Positions 52,584-63,239 are shown, numbered from the stretch's first letter. The stretch is 64,000 nt of DNA from Pseudomonas sp. MWU13-2100 (GCF_023242365.1 NZ_JALLIX010000027.1:30218-94217), one strand, 5' to 3'. Translations and numbers: made by a program. Notes: generated by a model from the letters alone, not told the origin.

Positions 52584-53252
52584 ATGAAAATGACACGCGT
52601 TCGAGTTGCGGGCTTTACTGTCTCGCTTGACGGATACGGAGCGGGGCCGGATCAGGACATGAGTCATCCGCTCGGCGTGGGCGGGACAGAGTTACACCAG
52701 TGGCTGGTCCCGACACGCACATTCCAGCAGGCCCTGTTTGGCGCCGACGCTGGCACAACGGGGATCGATGACGACTTCGCCGCGCGGAGCTTCAAGAACG
52801 TGGGTGCCTGGATTCTCGGCAGAAACATGTTCGGCCCGATTCGCGGTGCCTGGCCCGACCTGAACTGGAAGGGCTGGTGGGGGGACAATCCACCCTATCA
52901 TGTTCCAACGTTCATCCTGACTCATCACGCGCGCGCGCCCATCCAGATGGAAGGCGGAACGACGTTCCACTTCATCACGGGCGGTATTCACGAGGCGCTT
53001 GACCGGGCGCGCGAAGCGGCCAACGGAATGGATGTGCGCATTGGCGGCGGACCTGAGACTATCCGGCAATATCTGCATGCGGGCCTCATCGATGAGCTGC
53101 ATATCGCTATTTCGCCGGTCCTGCTGGGCAGCGGAGAGCGACTGTTCGAGGGGATTGACGCGCGCGCTCTGGGATACGAATGCGTTGAGTTCGTTGCATC
53201 GGAGAAAGCCACCCATGTTGTACTCCGGCGCCAGGGGCATAATGACGTCTGA
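52584..53252 (+). CDS. Dihydrofolate reductase / RibD C-terminal domain family protein
   Basis: 222 residues from ATG 52584, with AAAGGAGGG upstream; ATG 52590 two codons later is a close alternative. VRVAGFTVSLDGYGAGPDQ is the usual first strand and loop of RibD-C/DHFR-like proteins, and GAWILGRNMFGPIRGAW, IGGGPETIRQYLHAGLIDELHIAISPVLLGSGERLF are conserved NADPH-pocket parts. A true folate role is not implied; related proteins reduce diverse small molecules. It is followed 96 nt later by an MFS exporter, so the two may form a detoxification pair. Confidence 0.88.
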   Translation: MKMTRVRVAGFTVSLDGYGAGPDQDMSHPLGVGGTELHQWLVPTRTFQQALFGADAGTTGIDDDFAARSFKNVGAWILGRNMFGPIRGAWPDLNWKGWWGDNPPYHVPTFILTHHARAPIQMEGGTTFHFITGGIHEALDRAREAANGMDVRIGGGPETIRQYLHAGLIDELHIAISPVLLGSGERLFEGIDARALGYECVEFVASEKATHVVLRRQGHNDV

Positions 53253-53348
53253 CCACCACTAGCAGTGGACGGTGCTGTTGCGCCGCCGGTTAACCGGAAC
53301 CCTGAACCAGCAGCCAGTTGGTCTTCGATAGCGCATGACGGATTTCAA

Positions 53349-54545
53349 ATGAGTAGCCCCGCCACCGAGAACACCGACAACTGGCAACCGGTCATTGCGC
53401 TGGCATTGGCCGCCTTTGTCTTCAATACCACCGAATTCGTGCCGGTCGGCCTGTTGAGCGCCATCGGCGACAGCTTCGACCTGTCCAGCGCACAGGTCGG
53501 GCTGATGCTGACGATCTATGCCTGGGTGGTGTCCCTGACGTCGCTGCCGGTGATGCTGCTCACCCGCAACATCGAGCGGCGCAGGCTGTTGATGGTGCTG
53601 TTCGGCCTGTTCATTGTCAGCCATGTGCTGTCCAGCCTGGCCGCAAGCTTTGGCGTCCTGCTGGTGAGCCGGATCGGCATCGCCTTGTCCCATGCGCTGT
53701 TCTGGTCCATCACCGCGTCCCTCGCGGTGCGGGTGGCGCCGGCGGGCAAGCAGGTGCAGGCGCTGGGCCTGTTGGCGACCGGCACGTCCATGGCCTTGGT
53801 GCTGGGGATTCCGCTGGGCCGCTTGCTCGGCGAAGCCATGGGCTGGCGCATCACCTTTCTGGTGATTGCGCTGATGGCGGGCGCCCTGGTGCTCTGGCTG
53901 GGCCGAAGCCTGCCGCTGCTGCCGAGCCAGAACTCGGGCTCCCTGAGAAGCCTGCCGGTACTGTTCAAGCGTCCCGCGCTGGTGGCGGTCTACGGCCTGA
54001 CGGCGGCGGTGATCACGGCTCAGTTCACAGCCTATAGTTATATCGAGCCGTTCATCAAAACCGTGGCCGGCATGAGCGGCGAGGTGGTGACCCTGATCCT
54101 GCTGCTGTTCGGCGGTGCTGGGATTTTCGGCTCGCTGCTGTTCAGTCGATTCAATCGGCAACACCCGCAGCGTTTTCTGCTGGCGACCACGTTTTTGCTG
54201 GTGCTGTGCCTGGCGTTGCTGTTGCCTTTGAGCGGCGAGGTCTCGACGCTGGGGGTACTCAGCGTGTTCTGGGGCATGGCGATCATGGGCTTCGGGCTGT
54301 CGCTGCAATCGAAGGTGCTGGTGCTGGCACCGGACGCCACCGATGTGGCAATGGCGCTGTTTTCGGGGATCTACAACATCGGTATCGGTGGTGGGGCGCT
54401 GGTGGGCAGTTGGGTGGGGCGGCAACTGGGGTTTGCCTATGTCGGCGTGGTTGGGGGCGTGTTGGCGGGTTTGGCGCTGGCTTTCTACGGCCTTTCGGTC
54501 TATCGCGCGGGCCGGGCCGGGGCGCTCAATCCTGATCGAACTTGA
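53349..54545 (+). CDS. sotB: MFS sugar-efflux-type transporter (SotB family)
   Basis: 398 residues from ATG 53349; a 28-codon upstream extension lacks a start signal. Helix 1 and loop read VFNTTEFVPVGLLSAIGDSF, and helix 4-5 contains HALFWSITASLAVRVAPAGKQVQALGLLATG, both characteristic of SotB/YdeA-like drug/sugar efflux proteins. It carries near its 3' end (54294-54319) a 26-nt sequence repeated exactly at 62334-62359. Transported substrate is unknown; arabinose/IPTG efflux is known for the family. It is convergent with the iron-type alcohol dehydrogenase gene. Confidence 0.88.
   Translation: MSSPATENTDNWQPVIALALAAFVFNTTEFVPVGLLSAIGDSFDLSSAQVGLMLTIYAWVVSLTSLPVMLLTRNIERRRLLMVLFGLFIVSHVLSSLAASFGVLLVSRIGIALSHALFWSITASLAVRVAPAGKQVQALGLLATGTSMALVLGIPLGRLLGEAMGWRITFLVIALMAGALVLWLGRSLPLLPSQNSGSLRSLPVLFKRPALVAVYGLTAAVITAQFTAYSYIEPFIKTVAGMSGEVVTLILLLFGGAGIFGSLLFSRFNRQHPQRFLLATTFLLVLCLALLLPLSGEVSTLGVLSVFWGMAIMGFGLSLQSKVLVLAPDATDVAMALFSGIYNIGIGGGALVGSWVGRQLGFAYVGVVGGVLAGLALAFYGLSVYRAGRAGALNPDRT
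54294..54319 (+). repeat. 26-nt exact repeat, coding copy
   Basis: Begins GGGCTGTCGCTGCAATCGAA and is identical base for base to 62334-62359 about 8 kb away. This copy lies inside the sotB frame (encoding part of GLSLQSKVLV). Confidence 0.8.
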
Positions 54546-54547
54546 GC

Positions 54548-54573
54548 GCCAGGAGACCGGTCGGGTTCCTGGC
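54548..54573. terminator. Hairpin between convergent genes
   Basis: GCCAGGA (54548-54554) pairs with TCCTGGC (54567-54573) around a 12-nt loop. There is no T-tract on either strand, so it may only protect transcript ends. Confidence 0.3.
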
Positions 54574-54589
54574 ACCCATCGTGTCGCAA

Positions 54590-55738
54590 TCACATCGCGG
54601 CGTGGAAAATCTCTTCGATTTGCGCCTGTTCGGCAGTCCGCGGGTTGGTGAAGCCGCAGGCGTCTTTCATGGCATTGGCCGCCAGTGTCGGAATGTCCGC
54701 CAGCTTGACGCCCAATTCCGCCAGACCACCTGGAATGCCAACGTCCAGGGACAACTTGCGGATGCCGGCAATCGCCACTGCCGCGCCTTGCTCGTGGTCA
54801 AGATGTTGGGTGTCGAGCCCCATCGCACTGGCGACGTCCGTCAGGCGAGCCTGGGAAACGCTGGCATTGAAGCTCTCTACGTGTGGCAGCAATATTGCGT
54901 TGCAGACACCGTGGGGCAGGTCATAGAAACCACCCAGTTGGTGGGCCATGGCGTGCACATAGCCAAGGGAGGCGTTGTTGAACGCCATCCCGGCCAGGAA
55001 CTGTGCGTAGGCCATATTCTCCCGTGCCTGCATGTCGCCGCCGTTGGTGACCGCGTTGCGCAGGTTGGCGGAGATCAGCTCCACGGCCTTGAGCGCGCAG
55101 GCATCGGTGATCGGCGTGGCCGCGGTGGACACGTAGGCTTCGATGGCGTGAGTCAACGCATCCATGCCAGTGGCGGCAGTCAGGCCTTTGGGCATGGCGG
55201 CCATCAACGAAGGGTCGTTGACCGACAGCAGTGGTGTCACGTTGCGGTCGACGATGGCCATTTTTACGTGGCGGGTTTCGTCGGTAATGATGCAAAAGCG
55301 CGTCATCTCACTGGCCGTGCCCGCGGTGGTATTGATGGCAATCAGTGGCATTTGTGGCTTGGCGGACTGATCGACGCCCTCGTATTCACTGATATGCCCA
55401 CCATTGGCGGCACACAAGGCGATGCCCTTGGCGCAGTCATGGGGCGAGCCGCCGCCGAGGGAGATGATGAAGTCGGCGCCGCTGAGCTTGAGTTGCTCCA
55501 GACCGTTTTCGACGTTACTGACGGTCGGGTTCGGTTTGGCCCCATCGAATATGGTCGCCTGGATGTCCTGTGCCTCGAGCAGTTTGGCGACCTTGTTCGC
55601 GACACCTGCTTTTGCCAGCCCGGCGTCGGTGACGATCAGCGCGTGATGGAAGCCGTATCTGCGAATGGCGACCATGGCTTCATCGAGACTGCCGATGCCC
55701 ATCATGTTTACGGACGGAATGAAGAACGTGCTGCTCAT
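54590..55738 (-). CDS. ercA: Iron-containing alcohol dehydrogenase ErcA
   Basis: 382 residues of the group III alcohol dehydrogenase family, ATG 55738 with GAGG upstream. The NAD-binding GGGSPHDCAKGIAL motif and the metal ligands (Asp and His in MDALTHAIEAY, His in GYVHAMAHQLGGFYDLPHGV) are all intact. In pseudomonads an orthologue next to the ethanol-response kinase and ErdR genes is called ErcA and is linked to control of ethanol oxidation rather than bulk catalysis. Its location opposite the NosP/NahK-like genes and near ErdR supports that assignment. Confidence 0.88.
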   Translation of the reverse strand: MSSTFFIPSVNMMGIGSLDEAMVAIRRYGFHHALIVTDAGLAKAGVANKVAKLLEAQDIQATIFDGAKPNPTVSNVENGLEQLKLSGADFIISLGGGSPHDCAKGIALCAANGGHISEYEGVDQSAKPQMPLIAINTTAGTASEMTRFCIITDETRHVKMAIVDRNVTPLLSVNDPSLMAAMPKGLTAATGMDALTHAIEAYVSTAATPITDACALKAVELISANLRNAVTNGGDMQARENMAYAQFLAGMAFNNASLGYVHAMAHQLGGFYDLPHGVCNAILLPHVESFNASVSQARLTDVASAMGLDTQHLDHEQGAAVAIAGIRKLSLDVGIPGGLAELGVKLADIPTLAANAMKDACGFTNPRTAEQAQIEEIFHAAM

Positions 55739-55985
55739 GACTAGCCCTCGTTATTGTGATTATTGGCCCGAACGGCCGGTGGTGCATTCATCAAGACGGA
55801 CTCATCCTAGGAACGATGGCATGACGGTTAAATGGTCCTTTAGTCCTCGCAATGGGGGTCTTTGGTCGTAATGGCACGCGGCTTCCTCCCATCGCAGGGG
55901 TGACCCCCTACCGAAGTAGGATACGGACCCGGGTCCAGTCTTCGTAGACTGAGGGATCAGACAGCGCACTTTGCGGAAGGCGACT
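55739..55985. promoter_or_regulatory. Divergent ercA/nosP promoter region with putative ErdR sites
   Basis: CCTAC-CGAA-GTAGG (55907-55920) is a perfect short inverted repeat whose sequence CTACCGAAGTAGGA parallels GTACTAAAGTACGA upstream of exaC (60557-60570). Minus-strand GGACTAAAG (55838-55846) and ACGACCAAA (55861-55869) resemble ACGACTAAAT at 60610-60619, and GGTGACCCC occurs in both regions (55899, 60625). GGACCCGGGTCC (55925-55936) is an additional 12-bp palindrome found only here. Confidence 0.5.
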
Positions 55986-57149
55986 ATGCGACAGACCCAA
56001 ACCGACGGCGTAGTTAGCGCGATGTCGATGGCAACCGAAGCGCAAGAGGTGGCCCAGGAGCTGGCACGGCAGCTATTGCACCCGCACTTGGGGTTTGTGC
56101 TGTTCTTTTGTTCGGTCGAATACGATTTGCGGGCCCTGGGCAGTGCGTTGCAGCAGAGCTTTGGCGGCATTCGCGTGGCGGGCTGTACCAGCGCCGGGGA
56201 AATCACCCCGCAGGGCTATGGCCGAGGCTGCGTGACCGCGGTGGGCTTTGATCATCGGCATTTTTCCATTGCCGCGGAGCTGATCGACGAATTGGAGCGT
56301 TTCAGCCTGATCGACGCCCAGCAAATGGTCGAGCGACTGGTCGGCGGCTGTCGCAGCAATAGCCTGGCGCCGATCAAGGGCAACAGTTTCGCCCTGACGC
56401 TCCTCGACGGCCTCTCCAGCCGCGAGGAAATGGTCCTTGGGGCGCTGAGCGCCGCCTTGGGCGATATCCCGCACTTTGGCGGCTCTGCCGGAGACGATAA
56501 CTACCTGACCCATACCCATGTGTACTTCGGCGGCGAATTCCACAGCGGCGCGGCCGTGGTGCTGTTGGTCAATACCTGGCTGGACTTCGAAGTGTTCACC
56601 ACCCACCACATTCTGCCGCGTGCGGAAAAGCTGGTGGTCACGCGCGCCGACCGCAGCACGCGCCGGGTTTACGAACTCAATGCCGAGCCCGCGGCCGAAG
56701 AATACGCGCAGATCATCGGGGTGCCCGTGGCGCAGCTCAATCACCAGATTTTTGCCGCCCACCCGCTGGCTGTCCGTATCAACGATCAGTACTACGTCAG
56801 GGCCATTCAACAGGTCAATCCTGACCTGAGCCTGAGTTTTTACTGTGCGGTGGAGAACGGCATTGTCCTCACGGCCATGACGCCTGGCCCCTTCCTACCG
56901 AACCTGCAGACGCTGTTCGATGGCTTGCGGGAGCGCTTGGGGTCGTTGCTGCTGACCATCGGCTGCGACTGTTTCCTGCGGCGCCTGGAGCTGGAAGACG
57001 ATGGCAGCGTCCAACAGATCGGCGCCTTCCTGCGCGAGCAGCAGGTGATAGGTTTCAACACCTACGGAGAACAGTTCAATGGCATGCATATCAACCAGAC
57101 CTTCACCGGGGTCGCTATTGGACGCAACCGTGCAGCCATCTCCCGCTGA
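55986..57149 (+). CDS. nosP: FIST-domain protein, NosP-like putative nitric oxide sensor
   Basis: 387 residues from ATG 55986 (GGAAGG upstream). It is made of FIST_N (about residues 30-230, LGFVLFFCSVEYDLRALGSALQ, AGCTSAGEITPQGYG, GGSAGDDNY) and FIST_C (about 235-370, YVRAIQQVNPDLSLSFYCAVENG, GCDCFLRRLE). In Pseudomonas aeruginosa, the FIST protein NosP binds heme and NO and controls the kinase NahK encoded next to it. Here the 3' end overlaps the kinase gene by about 32 nt, as expected for a coupled sensor-kinase pair. Heme binding is inferred, not visible as a motif. Confidence 0.85.
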   Translation: MRQTQTDGVVSAMSMATEAQEVAQELARQLLHPHLGFVLFFCSVEYDLRALGSALQQSFGGIRVAGCTSAGEITPQGYGRGCVTAVGFDHRHFSIAAELIDELERFSLIDAQQMVERLVGGCRSNSLAPIKGNSFALTLLDGLSSREEMVLGALSAALGDIPHFGGSAGDDNYLTHTHVYFGGEFHSGAAVVLLVNTWLDFEVFTTHHILPRAEKLVVTRADRSTRRVYELNAEPAAEEYAQIIGVPVAQLNHQIFAAHPLAVRINDQYYVRAIQQVNPDLSLSFYCAVENGIVLTAMTPGPFLPNLQTLFDGLRERLGSLLLTIGCDCFLRRLELEDDGSVQQIGAFLREQQVIGFNTYGEQFNGMHINQTFTGVAIGRNRAAISR

Positions 57150-59721
57150 GCTGCTGGCGCAGATCGAACAACTGCAGCGCGATAATCACAAGCTGCGGCG
57201 GATCAATACGGCGCTGATTGAACGGGTCGAGTCCGGAACCGCGAGAGGCAATGATTCCTATGCGGCCTTTCAGCACTCGGTGGTCCTGGCCGAGCAGGTC
57301 AGGGAGCGTACCGATGCGTTGAATCAGGCCATGGCCGAGCTCAAGGCCAGCAACAATCTGCTCAGTGACGCACGCCTGCGGGCGGAAACGGCCCATCAAC
57401 ATCTGGTCGATGCCATTGAAAGTATTTCCGATGCGTTCGTGCTGTTCGATGAAGACCAGCGCATCGTGCTGTTCAACAGCCGCTTCAAGGCGTTCTGGGC
57501 CAACAGTCGGGTACGGATCATCGCCGGCATGCGCTTGACCGAGGTCAAGCGGTTGCTGGCCAGTACCGGGCTGTTCAGTGAAGAGCCACGCCACAGCGCC
57601 GACGCACACCTGCTCTATCGTCTGAATGATGGTCGCTGGTTGCAGGTCAGCGAGCGGCCGACCCGCGAGGGTGGCCGGGTGATGCTGTTTACCGACATCA
57701 CGGAAGTCAAGCTCAGCGAAACCATGCGCCGCGAGCAAGCCGTCGCGCAAAAGTCGCACCTGCTGCAACGGGCCGTCGACAACCTGTCCCAGGGTGTTGC
57801 GATGGTCAACGCCGAGGGCATCCTGGAACTGTGGAATCGGCGTTTCCTGGAGCTGAGCGGGCTGGCCCCGGTTGCCGCGCACAGGCTGTTTTCCGAGGTC
57901 ATCGCCGACAGCGAACTGGAGCTGTTGACGCCGGCCAGCCGCGACGCCAACGGCCGGGTGATCCATGAGCGGGAGCAGCGGCTATACGATGGCCGGGTGC
58001 TGGAAATCCGCACGCATCCCTTACCCACCGGTGGTTTCGTCAACACCTTCACGGACATCACCGAGCGCTACCAGCATGCTGAAGCCCTCAGCGAGAGCGA
58101 GCGCTGGATTCGCCTGATCACCGACCACGTGCCTGCGCTGATTGCCTACCTGAACGCCGATCTGGTCTATGAGTTCACCAACAAGGTCTATGAACAGTGG
58201 TACTGCTGGCCGCGTGGCGTGATGCTTGGGCAGAGCCTGCGCGAAGTCCATAGCGAAGAGCACTACCAGCGCCTGGAAACCTATGTCGAACGCGCCCTGG
58301 CGGGGGAAAGCGTGACCTTCGAATGCCCCGAGATCAACATCAACAATCAGGAGCGCTACATGCTGCGCTCCTATGTGCCCAATCGGTTGGCCAACGGTGA
58401 AGTGGTCGGCATTTTTGTCTTGATCCGCGATATCACCGAACGTCGCCGTACCGCCGAAGCGCTGCACCAGGCGTATCAGAACCTTGAGCTGCGCGTTCGC
58501 GAACGCACCACCGAGCTGACCACCCTGAACAGCCAACTGCTGCGCGAGATCGATGAGCGCACTCGGGTCGAGTCGCGTCTGCGTGAAGCCAAGCTCGAGG
58601 CCGAGCAGGCCAACCTGTCGAAAACCAAGTTTCTGGCCGCCGTCAGCCATGATCTGCTTCAGCCGCTCAATGCGGCCCGGCTGTTTACCAGTGCCTTGCT
58701 GGAACGCCGCGAGCCGGAGGCCAACGCAATCCTGGTGCGCAATGTCAGCAATTCGCTGGAAGATGTGGAAAATCTGCTCGGGACGCTGGTCGATATCTCC
58801 AAGCTGGATGCCGGGGTGATCAAGGCCGATATTGCACCGTTTGCCCTGAGCGAACTGCTGGAAAACCTGGCGGTCGAGTTCGCGCAAGCGGCCAGCAGCG
58901 AGGGCTTGCGCCTGGCGTTCGTGCCGTGTTCGGCGCTGGTACGCAGCGATATCCAGTTGCTTGCGCGGATTCTGCGCAACCTGCTGAGCAACGCCATCCG
59001 ATACACCAGCACTGGCCGTGTGGTACTGGGTTGTCGTCGGCATCGCCAGCGGCTGTCCATCGAGGTCTGGGATACCGGTATCGGGATTGCCGAGAACAAA
59101 CTCGAGGAAATTTTCCAGGAGTTCAAACGCGGCGATGTGCAGCGGCCCCATCAGGATCGCGGGTTGGGGCTCGGGTTGGCCATTGTCGAAAAAATCGCCG
59201 GAATACTCGGGCATAAGATCAGTGTCCGCTCGACCCCCGGCAAGGGCTCGATGTTTGCCGTCGAAGTGCCGCTGACCCTCAGCGCGCCCAAGCCACAGAT
59301 CCAGTTACCCATGACCGAGCCCATGCTCGAGCGGTTGCGCGGGGCACGGATCTGGGTGCTGGACAATGACGCGACGATTTGCGCGGGGATGCGCACACTG
59401 CTGGAAAGCTGGGGTTGTCAGGTTGTCACCGCGCTGTCCGAGCAGGACTTGGCGCGGCAGGTGGATAACTATCGTTGCGACGCCGACCTGCTGATTGCCG
59501 ATTATCACCTGGACCATGAGCAGAACGGTGTCGATGTCGTGGCAACGATCAACGCCCGACGTGGCTTGCCCTTGCCGGCGCTGATGATCACGGCCAACTA
59601 CAGCAACGAACTGAAGCTGCAAATGCGTGAGCTGGGCCACACCTTGATGCACAAGCCGGTGCGGCCGATGAAACTCAAGACTGCCATCAGCCATCTGCTG
59701 GGCAAGGAGTCGGCGGGTTGA
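57118..59721 (+). CDS. nahK: Hybrid sensor histidine kinase, NahK/ErcS'-like
   Basis: About 867 residues. The start is uncertain: TTG 57118 (GGGGT upstream) and GTG 57130 are both possible, inside the end of nosP. Order: N-terminal coiled coil (AELLAQIEQLQRDNHKLRR), three PAS-type domains (about residues 90-460), coiled linker, HisKA with phospho-His about residue 511 (AAVSHDLLQPLNAARLF), HATPase (LLSNAIRYT, GLGLGLAIV) and a C-terminal receiver with Asp about 795 (LLIADYHLD). It lacks membrane helices. The class is the one linked to NosP and to ethanol-oxidation control in P. aeruginosa (PA1976). ErdR is encoded 5 nt downstream on the other strand. Confidence 0.88.
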   Translation: MDATVQPSPAELLAQIEQLQRDNHKLRRINTALIERVESGTARGNDSYAAFQHSVVLAEQVRERTDALNQAMAELKASNNLLSDARLRAETAHQHLVDAIESISDAFVLFDEDQRIVLFNSRFKAFWANSRVRIIAGMRLTEVKRLLASTGLFSEEPRHSADAHLLYRLNDGRWLQVSERPTREGGRVMLFTDITEVKLSETMRREQAVAQKSHLLQRAVDNLSQGVAMVNAEGILELWNRRFLELSGLAPVAAHRLFSEVIADSELELLTPASRDANGRVIHEREQRLYDGRVLEIRTHPLPTGGFVNTFTDITERYQHAEALSESERWIRLITDHVPALIAYLNADLVYEFTNKVYEQWYCWPRGVMLGQSLREVHSEEHYQRLETYVERALAGESVTFECPEININNQERYMLRSYVPNRLANGEVVGIFVLIRDITERRRTAEALHQAYQNLELRVRERTTELTTLNSQLLREIDERTRVESRLREAKLEAEQANLSKTKFLAAVSHDLLQPLNAARLFTSALLERREPEANAILVRNVSNSLEDVENLLGTLVDISKLDAGVIKADIAPFALSELLENLAVEFAQAASSEGLRLAFVPCSALVRSDIQLLARILRNLLSNAIRYTSTGRVVLGCRRHRQRLSIEVWDTGIGIAENKLEEIFQEFKRGDVQRPHQDRGLGLGLAIVEKIAGILGHKISVRSTPGKGSMFAVEVPLTLSAPKPQIQLPMTEPMLERLRGARIWVLDNDATICAGMRTLLESWGCQVVTALSEQDLARQVDNYRCDADLLIADYHLDHEQNGVDVVATINARRGLPLPALMITANYSNELKLQMRELGHTLMHKPVRPMKLKTAISHLLGKESAG

Positions 59722-59726
59722 TCCAC

Positions 59727-60392
59727 TCAGCGTCGCAGGTAGGCGGTGAAATCGATATCCCCGGCGCTGAGAATCGCCTGGACCCGGTTATGCACGTTGA
59801 GCTTGCGCAGGATGGCCGAGACGTGAGCCTTGACGGTGGTCTCGGCGATTTCCAGGGTGTAACCGATCTGCTTGTTCGACTCGCCCTTGGTCATCCGTTC
59901 CAGGACCAGCAATTGCTTGCGGGTCAGGGACTGCAGTAACTCCGGCGCAAAGCCGGGGGCGCTGTTCATGCTGCGGCGGGTGTCGGTTTTCTGCGAGTGG
60001 ATGATGTCCGCGGGCAGATAGACGTTGCCGTTGAGGATCTGTTCGATGGCTTCAGTCATCTGCGCCCGTGGCGAAGACTTGGTAATGAAGCCCACCGCCC
60101 CATACATGATGGCTTGCAGCACGATCTGTTTGTCCTGTTCGGCGGACACGATCACCACCGGGATGGTGGGCGCCTCGTTGCGCAGATTGATCAGACCATT
60201 GAGGCCGTGCATGCCAGGCATATTCAGGTCGAGCAGAATCAGGTCGAAGTCGTCATGGCGCTGAGTCAGTGCCAGCGCGCTCTCCAGGTCGGCGGTTTCC
60301 ATCACTTCGCTGCCCGGAAAACCGTCGCTGATCACATTGGCGATGGCTTCACGAAACAGCGGGTGATCATCGGCAATCAGAATTTTGTACAT
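59727..60392 (-). CDS. erdR: NarL/LuxR-type response regulator ErdR (AgmR/ErbR)
   Basis: 221 residues, ATG 60392 with AGGTGA upstream. The receiver has the acidic pair IADDHP, phospho-acceptor Asp55 in LILLDLNMPG and Lys in FITKSSP. The C-terminal HTH (LTRKQLLVLERMTKGESNKQIGYTLEIAETTVKAHVSAIL) is the LuxR/NarL type. In pseudomonads this protein controls quinoprotein ethanol dehydrogenase and related genes. It is convergent with the kinase gene and divergent from exaC, which it probably activates. Confidence 0.9.
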   Translation of the reverse strand: MYKILIADDHPLFREAIANVISDGFPGSEVMETADLESALALTQRHDDFDLILLDLNMPGMHGLNGLINLRNEAPTIPVVIVSAEQDKQIVLQAIMYGAVGFITKSSPRAQMTEAIEQILNGNVYLPADIIHSQKTDTRRSMNSAPGFAPELLQSLTRKQLLVLERMTKGESNKQIGYTLEIAETTVKAHVSAILRKLNVHNRVQAILSAGDIDFTAYLRR

Positions 60393-60728
60393 GGCCTTTC
60401 ACCTATTTATTTTTGATTGCGGTGGCGGCGGGGCGTATCCGTTGTCCAGGGAAAGGCAGCAGGGTATGCGGCATAAGGGGCGATTCCTTTCTTGTAATGA
60501 CGGCATTACATGCCACTGCCCAGGCTTTGTGAATGCGACGATAGTCAGGTAAACCCGTACTAAAGTACGAGCTGTTGCGCGTTTGCGGTTTTTCAGGGGT
60601 AGGCAATTTACGACTAAATGACAAGGTGACCCCTGCCAAGGGCGCATTCGTTTGGCGGCGCAGGCTCTCTAACATCTGTTCATCGCCTGTGCGACCCACA
60701 GACAACGACCCGAAAAGAGGCCTCAATC
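60393..60728. promoter_or_regulatory. Divergent erdR/exaC promoter region
   Basis: 336 bases. CGTAC-TAAA-GTACG (60556-60569) is a perfect inverted repeat about 160 nt before exaC. ACGACTAAAT (60610-60619) and GGTGACCCC (60625-60633) follow at 53 and 68 nt. The same three kinds of element recur in the ercA/nosP promoter region (55838-55920), suggesting a common regulator. The GAGG ribosome site of exaC is at the right end. Confidence 0.55.
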
Positions 60729-62249
<1,521 letters not shown>

Positions 62250-62282
62250 TGCGCTGAGTCCTTTACCGGCAAACGTTTGATA

Positions 62283-62323
62283 CGGCAGGAACCAGGCATC
62301 CCCTCGTTCCTGCCGCGCGTTTT
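62283..62323 (+). terminator. Rho-independent terminator of exaC
   Basis: CGGCAGGAAC (62283-62292) pairs perfectly with GTTCCTGCCG (62306-62315) around a 13-nt loop, followed by CGCG and four T. Confidence 0.7.
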
Positions 62324-62333
62324 CTCCCTTCCT

Positions 62334-62359
62334 GGGCTGTCGCTGCAATCGAAGGTGCT
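62334..62359 (+). repeat. 26-nt exact repeat, non-coding copy
   Basis: Identical to the sotB-internal segment 54294-54319, but located after the exaC terminator. It overlaps the last codon of the small minus-strand ORF at 62358. Confidence 0.8.
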
Positions 62360-62567
62360 AATGGAGTGTCACAACCCTGCGGCTTTCGCCGATCCGGATC
62401 CTGTCCAGCGCCCGGTTCAACGCGTCCAGGGCATCGAGGAGTGCTTTTGCCTCGGTCTCCCTGCCATCACCCCACAGGCGTTCGGCCATTTTGTTCAGGG
62501 CCTGGATTGACCTTTCGATTTCAGCAGCCGTTGCTGCCGCGCTAGGCGCCGGCTTTGTCTTTGGCAT
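62358..62567 (-). CDS. Small conserved-looking hypothetical protein
   Basis: 69 residues, MPKTKPAPSAAATAAEIERS at the start, then a predicted amphipathic helical pair (LNKMAERLWGDGRETEAKALLDALDALNRALD). It has a low-complexity Ala/Pro N-terminus. The ribosome site before ATG 62567 is weak (GAAG about 9 nt upstream). It is likely a real small gene given its coherent helical composition, but no function is recognised. Confidence 0.55.
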   Translation of the reverse strand: MPKTKPAPSAAATAAEIERSIQALNKMAERLWGDGRETEAKALLDALDALNRALDRIRIGESRRVVTLH

Positions 62568-62755
62568 TTTCAGAACTTCAACTCTCGGGGGCTGATTTAT
62601 TTATCATGGCAGGATCTCTCCTGGAAACGTGTTTTATCCATGGAGAGGGCGGGTAACCACTCAGGCCTAAGTATGGGGTTGGTTGTCGGGCACGACTGGA
62701 GGAGGGGCGTCGAGCTACCTCGAGCTTGTCGCGTAAAGGTATCCGGGAGAAAATC

Positions 62756-63184
62756 GTGAGCTTACGAATCGAGATAAAAGAGGCGCCTCAAGAGGCCGAT
62801 TACCAGGCAATCCTGGCGCCGTTGATCGACTACAACCAGGCACAAATCGGGCTGGCGCAAGCTGAAAAGCTTGCGCTCTTGATCAAGGATGAAACGGGCA
62901 ACACGCAGGGTGGTTTATACGCCAAGGTTTTCGGACAGTGGCTATTCATTGAGTTGCTAGTGGTGCCGGAAGCCGCCCGAGGGCAAGGAGTGGGGGCGAA
63001 GCTGATGAACAAGGTGGAAGTGCTGGCCCGGGAGAAAGGTTGCCAAGGCATTTGGCTGGACACCTTCTCCTTCCAGGCGCCGGACTTTTACCTCGGGCTT
63101 GGCTTCAGCATCTTCGGTGAGCTCAAGGATTACCCGGTCGCCGGACACAACCGGTTCTTTATGCAAAAGCGGTTTGATAGTTGA
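62756..63184 (+). CDS. GNAT family N-acetyltransferase
   Basis: 142 residues; GTG 62756 has GGGAGA upstream and gives (M)SLRIEIKEAPQEADYQ, better than the TTG-type start at 62726. The acetyl-CoA motif A is VVPEAARGQGVGAKLMNKVEVLAREKGC (Q/RxxGxG/A), and FYLGLGFSIFGELKDY is the C-terminal region of the family. The substrate is unknown. The next gene, a signal peptidase, starts 55 nt after its stop. Confidence 0.9.
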   Translation: MSLRIEIKEAPQEADYQAILAPLIDYNQAQIGLAQAEKLALLIKDETGNTQGGLYAKVFGQWLFIELLVVPEAARGQGVGAKLMNKVEVLAREKGCQGIWLDTFSFQAPDFYLGLGFSIFGELKDYPVAGHNRFFMQKRFDS

Positions 63185-63239
63185 GTGATAACAGGCCGAG
63201 TAAGTGGCCCAGATAGCCCTTTCAGTCTTGCGAGGATGT

